Source: Burkholderiaceae bacterium
Lineage (GTDB): Bacteria > Pseudomonadota > Gammaproteobacteria > Burkholderiales > Burkholderiaceae
DNA: 64,000 nucleotides
Direction: 5' to 3'
Assembly: GCA_021166835.1 (NCBI GenBank)
Contig: JAJPEN010000024.1
Location: forward strand, 1 to 64,000
Shown here: in pieces, positions 8,222 to 18,200 of the stretch
Numbering within the stretch: position 1 is the first letter of the stretch
Layout of the letters: every line of letters starts with the position of its first letter
The notes under the pieces: generated by a model
Databases searched by the model: none
Seen by the model: only the letters and a program-made list of their open reading frames with translations
Told to the model about the DNA's origin: nothing
Translations under genes and position numbers: made by a program

Positions 8222-9048
8222 TCGGGGCGGTGTTCGGGGCGGCTCTGCGCGCGCTGGTCTACCTGCTGACCGTTCTCTGGTCGGCGGTGCCGATCGCCTA
8301 CATCGTGCTGTCGTCGCTGAAGCCGGCGAACGAGATGTTCGTGTTCCCGCCCGCCCTCTGGTTCCGGCCGACCTTCGTCCACTACGAGACGCTGTGGAAC
8401 GAATGGGGCGAGTTCTTCGACACGCTGCGCAACAGCCTGATCATCTCGATCGGTGCCACGGTCCTGACCGCCGCCGCCAGCTTCCTCGCCGGCTATGCGT
8501 ATTCGCGCTATGCCAGCCGGTGGCTGGCAAGCAGCGCGCTCTACCTGATCGCGATCCGGCTGCTGCCGCCCATCGTCGTCACGCTGCCGCTCTTTCCGCT
8601 GGCCGACTACCTGCGCGTGAGCGATACGCACCTGCTGCTGATCGTCCTGTACTCGACGTTCTGGGTCTCGCTGTTCACGATGATCATGAAGACCTTCATC
8701 GACGAGGTTCCGGTCGAACTCGACGAGGCCGCTTTCATCGACGGGGCGTCCCTCTGGCAGACGCTGCGCCGCATCGTGTTTCCGCTGACGCTGCAGGGAA
8801 TGGCGGCGGGTGCCGTCTTCGTCTTCGTCTATTCGTGGAACGAGTTCCTGTTCGCGCTGATCTTCACGACGCAGCACGCGAAGACCGCGCCGCTCGTCAT
8901 CAGCGAGGTGATGGGCGCGGTGGACGGAACCGCGTGGGGCGTACTGTTCGCGGGCGTCACGGTGCAACTGCTCCCGGTCGTTCTCGTCGTTGCACTCCTG
9001 CAGCGGCTGCTCGTCGCGGGGCTCACGGCCGGCGCGGTGAAGGGATGA
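8218..9048 (+). CDS. ABC transporter permease, MalG/UgpE type
   Basis: 276 residues with about six membrane segments, starting MIGAVFGAALRALVYLLTVL. The coupling loop reads EAAFIDGASLWQTLRRIVFP. It starts at the ATG that overlaps the previous gene's stop, and its own stop overlaps the ATG of the GMC oxidoreductase (ATGA at 9045-9048). With the upstream permease it would form the heterodimeric translocation pore of a carbohydrate-type importer. Family assignment is clear; the substrate is not. Confidence 0.92.
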   Translation: MIGAVFGAALRALVYLLTVLWSAVPIAYIVLSSLKPANEMFVFPPALWFRPTFVHYETLWNEWGEFFDTLRNSLIISIGATVLTAAASFLAGYAYSRYASRWLASSALYLIAIRLLPPIVVTLPLFPLADYLRVSDTHLLLIVLYSTFWVSLFTMIMKTFIDEVPVELDEAAFIDGASLWQTLRRIVFPLTLQGMAAGAVFVFVYSWNEFLFALIFTTQHAKTAPLVISEVMGAVDGTAWGVLFAGVTVQLLPVVLVVALLQRLLVAGLTAGAVKG

Positions 9049-10685
9049 GAGACGAGTTCTGGGACTACATCGTCGTGGGGGCCGGCTCGGCGGGCTGCGT
9101 GCTCGCGAACCGGCTTTCCGCCGATCCCGCAGTGCGCGTGTTGCTGCTCGAGGCGGGTCCTCCCGATCGCAGCCCGTGGATCCACGCGCCGGGCGGAATC
9201 TTCAAGCTGATCCACAACCCCCGGCTCGACTGGTGCTTCGAGACGCAGCCCGAACCGGGCCTCGGCGGACGCACGATCCGCTGGCCGCGGGGCAAGGTGC
9301 TGGGCGGATCGAGTTCGATCAACGGCATGGTCTACATCCGCGGCCAGCGCGAGGACTTCGACGAATGGCGCGATCTGGGCAACCCGGGCTGGTCCTTCGA
9401 CGAGGTGCTGCCGTACTTCCGCCGCAGCGAGCGGCAGGCGCGCGGCGACGACCCGTACCACGGCACGCAGGGCGCGCTGTGCGTGTCCGATCCGCAGTTT
9501 CGGCTGCGCATCGTCGATGCCTTTGTCGAGGCGGCGCAACAGGCCGGTCTGCCGTACAACCCCGATTTCAACGGCGAGCGCCAGGAAGGCGTCGGCCTGT
9601 TCCAGCTCAACGTCGAACGCGGAAGGCGCTGCAGCGCCGCGCGGGCGTTCCTGCGCCCGGCGCTCGGGCGGCCGAACCTGCGCGTGGTCACGCAGGCGCT
9701 CGTCGAACAGATCGTGTTGCAGGCGGGACGAGCCGCGGGCGTGCGCTGGTCGCAGGCGGGCGAGAACCGGACGTCTCGCTGCCGGGGCGAAGTCGTCGTC
9801 TGCGCGGGGGCCATCGGTTCCCCGCATCTGCTGCATCTGTCGGGTGTCGGCGATCCGGCGATGCTGAACTCCTGCGGGATCGACGTGGTGCATCCGTTGC
9901 CCGGCGTCGGTCGCAACCTGCAGGACCATTTCCAGGCGAAGACGATCCACCGTGTCGCGGGCTGTGCGACGCTGAACGAGCAGACGCAGACCGTCTTCGG
10001 CCGGATGCGCATCGGTGCCGACTACGTGTTCCGCCGGCGCGGCGTGCTGAGTTTCGGCGCAAGTCTCGCCGGCGCGTTCGCGCGTAGCGCCCCGGACGTC
10101 GACCGGCCGGACCTGCAGTTCCATTTCCAGCCGTTGAGCCTTGATCGCTACGACGGCGGGCTGCATCCGTTTCCTGCGTTCACGATGCACGTGTGCGCGT
10201 TGCGTCCGGCAAGTCGCGGCGAGATCCGCACACATTCGGCCGACCCGCGCGTCCCGCCCGGTATCTACGCGAGCTACCTGACCGCCTCCGAGGACTGCGC
10301 CGCGCTCGTGCGCGCGATTCGCCTCGCGCGACGAATCGCCGCCGCGCCCGCGCTCGCCCGATGGGTCGAATCGGAGTGGAGGCCGGGCCCCGACGCGCGC
10401 AGCGACGACGAGATCCTCGACTACGTGCGCGCGCAGGGGAATACCGTCTTTCACCCCGCAGGCACCTGCCGGATGGGCATCGGCGGCGACGCAGTCGTCG
10501 ACGCCCGGTTGCGCGTGCACGGAATCGACGGCCTGCGCGTCGCCGACGCTTCGATCATGCCTACGCTCGTGTCCGGCAACACGAATGCCGCGGCGATCAT
10601 GATCGGAGAGAAGGCGGCGGACCTGATCATCGAGGCGCGCAACGCACGGGTGTCGCGGGCGGCAGGCGCGGGCGCGTTCGCCTGA
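9045..10685 (+). CDS. GMC-family (choline/alcohol dehydrogenase-like) oxidoreductase
   Basis: A 546-residue flavoprotein of the glucose-methanol-choline family. The N-terminal dinucleotide motif is DYIVVGAGSAGCVLANRLS at about residues 6-24. The GMC signature regions RWPRGKVLGGSSSINGMVYI and GAIGSPHLLHLSGVGD follow. The C-terminal catalytic segment contains FHPAGTCRMG and LVSGNTNAAAIMIGEKAADL with the expected His and Asn. It oxidises an alcohol group to a carbonyl. The ATG overlaps the upstream permease stop, so it is translated with the importer, which is unusual placement and ties it to the imported substrate. Choline dehydrogenase itself is only one possibility. Confidence 0.92.
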   Translation: MRDEFWDYIVVGAGSAGCVLANRLSADPAVRVLLLEAGPPDRSPWIHAPGGIFKLIHNPRLDWCFETQPEPGLGGRTIRWPRGKVLGGSSSINGMVYIRGQREDFDEWRDLGNPGWSFDEVLPYFRRSERQARGDDPYHGTQGALCVSDPQFRLRIVDAFVEAAQQAGLPYNPDFNGERQEGVGLFQLNVERGRRCSAARAFLRPALGRPNLRVVTQALVEQIVLQAGRAAGVRWSQAGENRTSRCRGEVVVCAGAIGSPHLLHLSGVGDPAMLNSCGIDVVHPLPGVGRNLQDHFQAKTIHRVAGCATLNEQTQTVFGRMRIGADYVFRRRGVLSFGASLAGAFARSAPDVDRPDLQFHFQPLSLDRYDGGLHPFPAFTMHVCALRPASRGEIRTHSADPRVPPGIYASYLTASEDCAALVRAIRLARRIAAAPALARWVESEWRPGPDARSDDEILDYVRAQGNTVFHPAGTCRMGIGGDAVVDARLRVHGIDGLRVADASIMPTLVSGNTNAAAIMIGEKAADLIIEARNARVSRAAGAGAFA

Positions 10686-10746
10686 ACCGGAAGGCAACCG
10701 GCCCCGCGGCCGGACGAGACGAGAGTCGGGAAGGAGAACATCGAAG

Positions 10747-11805
<1,059 letters not shown>

Positions 11806-11809
11806 TACA

Positions 11810-11833
11810 GGGGCGCCTCGCGACGGACGCCCC
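11810..11833. terminator. Candidate bidirectional hairpin between convergent genes
   Basis: GGGGCG at 11810-11815 pairs with CGCCCC at 11828-11833 in the 35-bp gap between the ABC ATPase and metY, which converge here. The stem is short and no strong T-run follows, so this is a weak call. Confidence 0.3.
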
Positions 11834-11840
11834 GGCCCTC

Positions 11841-13115
11841 TTAAGCCGCCTCGAGCGCCCGATCCAGATCCTCGATCAGGTCATCGACGTGCTCGATGCC
11901 GATCGACAGCCGGATCATGTCCTCGCTCACACCGGCCTTCGCCAGTTCCTCGGGCGAGAGCTGTCGATGCGTGGTGGAGGCCGGGTGCGTCGCCAGTGAT
12001 TTCGCGTCGCCGATGTTCACCAGCCGCGTGAAGAGTTGCAGCGCATCGAGCACGCGCGCGCCCGCTTCGCGCCCGCCCGCCTTCAAGCCGAAGGACAGGA
12101 TGCCCGATGCACGTCCGCCCATGTATTTCTGCACGAGCGCGTGATCCGGGTGCTCGGGCAGTCCGGCGTACTGCACCCAGCCCACTTTCGGATGCTTCTG
12201 CAGGTGCTTCGCGATGGCGAGCGAGTTCTCGCAGATGCGGTCCATGCGCAGCGGCAGCGTCTCGATGCCCTGCAGGATCAGGAACGCGTTGAACGGCGAG
12301 ATGGCGGCGCCGGTGTTGCGCAGCGGAACGACGCGCGCGCGGCCGATGTAGGCGGCCGGCCCGAGCGCTTCGGTGTAGACGACGCCGTGATAGCTGACGT
12401 CGGGCTCGTTCAGCCGCTTGAAGCGTGCCTTGTGCTCGGCCCACGGGAACCGGCCGCTGTCGACGATCGCGCCGCCGATGCTGTTGCCGTGTCCGCCGAG
12501 GTATTTCGTGAGCGCGTGCACGACGATGTCGGCGCCGTGCTCGAAGGGCCGCAACAGGTAGGGGCTCGGCACCGTGTTGTCGACGACGAGCGGAATGCCG
12601 TGCGCGTGCGCCACTTCGGCGAGCTTCGCCACGTCGACGACGTTGCCGAGCGGGTTGCCGATCGATTCGACGAAGATCAGCTTCGTGCGCGCGTCGATCT
12701 TCGCGGCGAAGCTCTCCGGCCTGCGCGCGTCGGCGAAGCGCACCTCGATGCCCTGCTGCGGGAAGGTGTGCGCGAACAGGTTGTAGGTGCCGCCGTACAG
12801 CGTGCTGGCCGAGACGATGTTGTCGCCCGCCTCGGTGATCGTCTGCACGGCATAGGTGATCGCCGACATTCCGGAAGCCAGCGCGAGCGCCCCGACCCCA
12901 CCTTCGAGCGCGGCGACGCGCTGCTCGAGCACGTCCTCGGTCGGGTTCATGATCCGCGTGTAGATGTTGCCCGGCACCTTCAGGTCGAACAGGTCGGCGC
13001 CGTGCTGCGCGCTGTCGAAGGCATAGGCGACGGTCTGGTAGATCGGCACGGCAACCGATTTCGTCGTCGGCTCCGGCTTGTAGCCGGCGTGTACGGCCAG
13101 GGTTTCGATGCGCAT
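11841..13115 (-). CDS. metY: O-acetylhomoserine aminocarboxypropyltransferase
   Basis: About 424 residues of the Cys/Met-metabolism PLP enzyme family. It would make homocysteine from O-acetylhomoserine and sulfide. N-terminal ETLAVHAGYKPEPTTKSVAV and the large, MetY-like length distinguish it from cystathionine synthases (about 380-400). The PLP lysine is in HALTKYLGGHGNSIGG (about residue 204) and the substrate contact YTRIMNPT is present. The ATG at 13115 begins at MRIETLAVHAG; an ATG at 13154 would add 13 non-conserved Pro/Glu residues. No SAM riboswitch or other leader was recognised upstream. Confidence 0.9.
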   Translation of the reverse strand: MRIETLAVHAGYKPEPTTKSVAVPIYQTVAYAFDSAQHGADLFDLKVPGNIYTRIMNPTEDVLEQRVAALEGGVGALALASGMSAITYAVQTITEAGDNIVSASTLYGGTYNLFAHTFPQQGIEVRFADARRPESFAAKIDARTKLIFVESIGNPLGNVVDVAKLAEVAHAHGIPLVVDNTVPSPYLLRPFEHGADIVVHALTKYLGGHGNSIGGAIVDSGRFPWAEHKARFKRLNEPDVSYHGVVYTEALGPAAYIGRARVVPLRNTGAAISPFNAFLILQGIETLPLRMDRICENSLAIAKHLQKHPKVGWVQYAGLPEHPDHALVQKYMGGRASGILSFGLKAGGREAGARVLDALQLFTRLVNIGDAKSLATHPASTTHRQLSPEELAKAGVSEDMIRLSIGIEHVDDLIEDLDRALEAA

Positions 13116-13282
13116 GGAGGGTTCCGGTTCGGGTGGTCGGCGCAGTCGGCCCAACGGGCCGCGCCACGGGAACCGGAGATTCTGCCAGCGTCGGGCGCAT
13201 GCCTGCGTCGATATGCGTCCGGCGAAGATGCTGATGCCCGGCGCGCGCCCGATGCGCTGCTACCCGCTGCTACCCGCCGCTG

Positions 13283-14332
13283 CTACCGATTCCCCGCGCC
13301 GCCGGAGGCATCGGCGCCCGTCGAGGCGCCCTCGATCGGCGGCGCCTCGCCGACGCGCTCGGCGAGGAAGGGCGCGACCTCTCCGTCGCGGGTGGCGACC
13401 GCGCCGATCATCCGGCCCGGCTCGATGCGCGCGTCGACGATGCGCAGCGCTCCGTCGGTGTCGGTGAAGGCGAAGTGCACCTGGTCGCCCAGCACGCGCG
13501 CCTCGCGCATCGTCGTCTCCACGCCGGCGAGCCCGACGCGACCGTCGAGCATCTGGAAGCGCTGGCGGATCTTCATCGTGGCGTCGATAGCGCCACCGGA
13601 CTGCTGCAGGCGCAGCCGCCAGTCGCCGCCGGCATTGGCCGGGACGACCCACAGGTGCATCGATCGCAGGCCGATCTTCGAGCTTTCCTCGGGTTCCCAG
13701 TCGCCCATCCGGAACTCGCGCGAAACGATGCGCGTGCCCGGTTGCGCGGCCAGCAGCGCGCGCCGCAGCCGCAGTGTGAGCTCGGGCGTCAGGTACATCG
13801 TGACGACGGTGGCAGACGACAGGTCGGCCGCGAGGAGATCGCCCTGCTCGAAAGTGGCGAGCGCAGCGACGCCGGCCTGCTCGGCGTTGCGCCGCGCCAG
13901 TTCGACGACGTTCGCGTCGTAGTCGATTCCGCGCGCGTGCGCGCCGAAGTCGCGCGCGGCGGCGATCGCGATCCTGCCGTCGCCGGAGCCGAGATCGACG
14001 AGCGTATCGGACGAGCCGACCTGCGCGAGGTGCAGCATCCGCAGGACGAGCGGATCGGGCGCCGCGACGCGCGGTGCGGCGCGGGTGGCCGGATCGTCGC
14101 CCGGGCGAAGCCTGCTACCGACCTCATCCTGCACGGCGGGCGCGGAGTCGGCCGCGCGAGCCGCTGGCATCGGCGAGACGAGCCCGAGCGCGAGCGCGAG
14201 CGCGAGCCTGAGCCCGAGCGCGAGCCTGGGCGCGAGCCCGAGCCCGAGCGTCGTTCCCCCGAGCCTTGGCGCCGCCAGCGCGCAGGCGCCCGATACCCGG
14301 AGGAAATCGCGTCGGTCCCGGCTCGTCGTCAT
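13283..14332 (-). CDS. SAM-dependent methyltransferase with Tat-like signal
   Basis: 349 residues. A class I methyltransferase core starts near residue 100; motif I is VDLGSGDGRIAIAAAR, followed by ARGIDYDANVVELARRNA and the post-motif TVVTMYLTPELTLRLRR. This resembles the FAM173/lysine-methyltransferase-like group. The N-terminus, RRDFLRVSGACALA, fits a twin-arginine signal and is followed by a Leu/Ala/Gly hydrophobic stretch and PAARAA, a plausible cleavage site. The hydrophobic stretch is encoded by a GAGCGC-type hexanucleotide repeat. Export of a SAM enzyme would be odd, so the leader may be a membrane anchor or a mis-assigned start. It lies 25 bp downstream of the FNT channel gene, probably in one operon. 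Confidence 0.78.
   Translation of the reverse strand: MTTSRDRRDFLRVSGACALAAPRLGGTTLGLGLAPRLALGLRLALALALGLVSPMPAARAADSAPAVQDEVGSRLRPGDDPATRAAPRVAAPDPLVLRMLHLAQVGSSDTLVDLGSGDGRIAIAAARDFGAHARGIDYDANVVELARRNAEQAGVAALATFEQGDLLAADLSSATVVTMYLTPELTLRLRRALLAAQPGTRIVSREFRMGDWEPEESSKIGLRSMHLWVVPANAGGDWRLRLQQSGGAIDATMKIRQRFQMLDGRVGLAGVETTMREARVLGDQVHFAFTDTDGALRIVDARIEPGRMIGAVATRDGEVAPFLAERVGEAPPIEGASTGADASGGAGNR
14179..14251. repeat. GAGCGC-type hexanucleotide repeat
   Basis: About 12 imperfect hexamers (GAGCCC, GAGCGC, GAGCCT) run through this segment. On the coding (minus) strand they give alternating Leu/Gly/Ala/Arg codons that form the hydrophobic part of the methyltransferase leader peptide. Confidence 0.7.
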
Positions 14333-14357
14333 CGCTTCCGTTCCTTCCGCGCGCCGC

Positions 14358-15182
14358 TCAACGCGCGGGAATCTCCTTCATCACCTGAGCATAGGCGAGC
14401 AGCGCGAAGATCGCGGTGCCGCCGACGATGTTGCCGAGCAGCGAGGGTAGTAGAAACTCGCCGACGAACTCGCCGATGCCGATACGCGCGTTCAGCAGCA
14501 GGAACCAGGCCTCGATGCTTCCGGCGACGATGTGCGCGAAGCCGCCAGCGGCGATGAGCCAGGTCATGACGAGGATCACCAGGGTCTGGCTGTGCCCGGC
14601 GCCGGGCGTCATCCACACCAGCGTGGCCATCAGGAAGCCGGCGCCGACCGCGCGGATCGTCACCTCGAACCACGGACCGCCGATCGCATGTTCGCTCACC
14701 CGCAGCATCGCGTCGAAGGTCTCGGGCGGGACCGCAGGCAGGAAGGTGGCGAAGGCCGCGGAGATCAGCGTGCCGGTGAGGTTGGCACTGAGGACGATCG
14801 CCCAGTTGCGGGCGGCCGCGCCGAAGTTCGCGGCGGTGGGCTCGGCCATCACCGGCAGCACGACGGTGATCGTGTTCTCGGTGAACAGTTGCTGGCGGCC
14901 GAGGATCACGATGAGGAAGCCGATCGGATATCCGAGCGCAACGAGAAGTTCCCGTCCCGCCATTTCCGGCAGATGGCGCATCAGCACCGCCTGCGCGACC
15001 AGCGAGAAGCTGATCGACAGGCCGGCGGCGAGCCCCGACCACCACAGCGAAACGGCCGGCCGCGCCATCTCCTCTTCGCCGTTGCGGCGCACGGCCTGGT
15101 AGATGATCGGCGACGGCGGCGTGGCGCGTCGCTCGAGCTGCTCGATCTTCTCGAGATCTCCCTGCTCCTGTGTCTTCGGCAT
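14358..15182 (-). CDS. Formate/nitrite transporter (FNT) family protein, YfdC-like
   Basis: 274 residues with six hydrophobic segments, preceded by a charged cytosolic N-terminus (MPKTQEQGDLEKIEQLERRA). Segments such as LVALGYPIGFLIVILGRQQL, FTENTITVVLPVM and ARNWAIVLSANLTGTLISAA match the FNT fold as found in the YfdC branch, which is less characterised than FocA/NirC. It would form a pentameric inner-membrane channel for small monovalent anions; the actual substrate is unknown. The ATG at 15182 is chosen because the long upstream open frame is antisense to the efflux-pump ORF. It is upstream of the methyltransferase on the same strand. Confidence 0.87.
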   Translation of the reverse strand: MPKTQEQGDLEKIEQLERRATPPSPIIYQAVRRNGEEEMARPAVSLWWSGLAAGLSISFSLVAQAVLMRHLPEMAGRELLVALGYPIGFLIVILGRQQLFTENTITVVLPVMAEPTAANFGAAARNWAIVLSANLTGTLISAAFATFLPAVPPETFDAMLRVSEHAIGGPWFEVTIRAVGAGFLMATLVWMTPGAGHSQTLVILVMTWLIAAGGFAHIVAGSIEAWFLLLNARIGIGEFVGEFLLPSLLGNIVGGTAIFALLAYAQVMKEIPAR

Positions 15183-15292
15183 CGCGGATTTCCGTCGTCG
15201 GAAACGGCCGGCGCAGCAAGGGCGTGGCCCGAGGACGCGCGAGGCTTCGTCGCCGTCGCGTGCAAGCGGGTGCCAGCGCCACGCGCGTTTCG

Positions 15293-18200
15293 CTACCAGT
15301 CTCCGCCGATCGCGCGCAGCAGCGCCACCGTGGCGACCAGTCGTCGGCCGTGCAGCGACAGCAGTGCCTGCTCGCCCTGCAGCACCGTCGTCTGCGCCTG
15401 GATCACGTTCAGGTACGAGACCGTGCCGGCCTTGTACTGCAGGGTGACGATGTCCAGCGAGATGCGCGCCGCGGCCACGACTTCGCGTTGCACGCCTTCT
15501 TCGTCGGCCAGCACGCGCAGCGCGACGAGGTTGTCCTCGACCTCCTGGAAGGCCTGCAGCACCGTCTGCCGATACGCGGCGACCGTCGCGTCGTAGTCGG
15601 CCAGCGCCTGTTCGGTGGCCGCTTCGCGCGCGCCGGCGTCGAAGATCAGCGCGGCCAGCGCCGGGCCGAGCGACCAGACGCGGCTGGGCAGCGAGAACAG
15701 GTCGCCGAAGCGGTTCGAGCGCAGGCCGACGTCGGCCGACAGCGTGAGCGACGGGAAATACGCGGCGCGCGCGATGCCGATGCGCGCGTTGGCCGCAGCC
15801 ACCTGCCGCTCGGCGGCTGCGATGTCGGGCCGGCGTTCGAGCAGGCGCGACGGCAGTCCCGGCGGGATCGGCGGCACCGCTTCCGGCAGCGGACGTTCGT
15901 CGAGCGCGAAGGACGAGGGCGCGCGTCCGGTGAGCAGCGCGATCGCGTGCTCGAGCTGCGCGCGCGCGATGCCGACGTCCATGCGCTGCGCCTCGACGGT
16001 CTTCAGCTGCGCCTCGGCCTGCGCCACGTCGGCGCGCGTGGCGACGCCTGCTGCCAGCCGGTCGCGCGTGAGCTGCAGCGAGCGCTGGTACGACGCGACC
16101 GTCTCGCCGAGCAGGCGTCGCTGCGCGTCGGCCACGCGCAGCTGGAAATAGCTCTGCGCGAGCAGCGCGTGCGCCGACAGCCGCGCCGCGGCCAGCTCCG
16201 CCGCGCTCGCCTCGGCGCCCGACTGCGCAGCGGCGACACTCGCGCGCACGCGGCCCCACAGGTCCACTTCCCAGCTCGCGCCGACGTCCACGCCGTATAC
16301 GTCGTTCGTGATACCCGTCGTCGAGCGGCCGCGGCTGGCCGAAGCGCCGGCCGAGACGCTGGGATACAGCGCCGCGCGTGCGGCGGTCACGGCGGCGCGG
16401 GCGCCCCGCAGCTGCGCTTCGGCGATGCGCAAGTTCTGGTTCGACAGGTCGACGTCGGCGACCAGCGACTCGAGCACCGGATCGTCGAAGACCTCCCATG
16501 AGACGGCCGCGGCGGGAACGTCGGGCTGCGCCGGCTGCCAGACGCCGGTGGGTTGCACTTCCTTGTATTCGGGCGGAACGGCGATTGCCGGCCTCGCGTA
16601 TTCGGGCGCCGCTGCGCAGCCGGCGAGCAGCGCGGCCGCGGCGACCAGCGCGAGCAGGCGCAGCGGATGCGCGAGGCGCCCGCCGGGGGGGCCGCCCGGA
16701 CCGCCCGGCCCTTCGCGTCGCGAGCGAGCGCTGCGGCTCCAGCGCAGCCGCAAGCGATCGAGCGACAGGTAGACGACCGGGGTCGTGTACAGCGTCAGCA
16801 ACTGGCTCACGGCGAGGCCGCCGACGATCGCGATGCCCAGCGGCCGTCGCAACTCGGCACCGTCGCCGGCGCCCAGCGCCAGCGGCACGGCGCCGAGCAT
16901 CGCCGCCATCGTCGTCATCAGGATCGGGCGGAAGCGCAGCCGGCACGCGCGATGGATCGCCTCGCGCGGCGACAGTCCCTGCTCGCGCTCGGCGGCGAGC
17001 GCGAAATCGATCAGGATGATCGCGTTCTTCTTGACGATGCCGATCAGCAGCAGCACGCCGATCAGCGCGATGACGGTGAATTCGGTGCCGGTGGCCATCA
17101 GCGCGAGCAGCGCGCCGACGCCGGCCGACGGCAGCGTCGAGAGAATGGTGAGCGGATGCACGAGGCTCTCGTAGAGGATGCCGAGCACGAGGTAGACGGT
17201 AACGAGCGCGGCGAGGATCAGCACGGGCTGGTTCGCCACGGATTTCTGGAAGGCGCTCGCCGTGCCCTCGAAGCCGTGCTGCAGCGTGGACGGCGTGCCG
17301 ATGCGGGCGATCGCATCCTCGATCGCCTCGGTGGCCTGCGACAGCGGGACGCCCTCGGCGAGCCCGAAGGAGATCGTCGAGGCGACGAAGCCGGCATCGT
17401 GCGCGACCGACAAGGGCGCGGTCGTCGGCCCCCAGCTGGCGAACATCGACAGCGGCACCGGCTCGCCCGCGGCGTTCGGCACGCTCAGGTTGCGCAGGTC
17501 TTCGGGGCTGTCGCGGAACTGCGCGGCGACGTCGAGCACGACGTGGTACTGGTTCAGCGGCTCGTAGATCGTCGACACCTGCCGCTGCCCGTAGGCGTCG
17601 TTGAGCAGGCTGGTGATCTGCCGCGTGCGGATCCCCACGCGCGCGGCCGCGTCGCGGTCGATCGTCAGCGTCACCTGGCTGCCCTTGTCCTCGGCGTCGG
17701 TGTCGATGTCGACGAGCTGCGGCAGCCGGCTCATCGCGTTGCGGATGCGCGGCTCCCACAGCCGCAGCTCGTTCAGGTCGTCGCCCTTCAGCGTGTACTG
17801 CCAGGTCGAGCTGCTCTCGCGACCGCCGATGCGGATCTCGCGCTGCGGGGCCATGTACAGCCGGGCGCCGGGCACCTTCGCCGTCGCGCTGCGCAGCCGG
17901 GCGATGACCGCGTCGGTACTCTCCCTGCGTTGCGCCAGCGGAACGAGCGAGATGAACATCGCGCCGCTGTTCACGCGCGAGCCGCCGGTGTAGCCGGTGA
18001 CGTTGGCGACCGCCGGATCGCGGCGCACGATCTCGATGAACGCGTCGAGCTTCTCGCGCATCGAGAGGAAGGAGATGCTCTGGTCGCCGCGGATCGACGC
18101 GAACACGCGGCCGGTGTCCTGCTCGGGGAAGAAGCCCTTGGGCACGACCGTGTACAGCCAGACGTTCAGCGCGATCGTGGCGGCCAGCACGAGCAGCATG

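Noticed and set aside
14358..17759. A 1133-codon open frame on the minus strand across the outer-membrane-factor region
   Set aside because: Only its last 274 codons (FNT channel) are real; the rest is Arg/Ala/Gly-rich and is a shifted frame of the RND/OMF gene.
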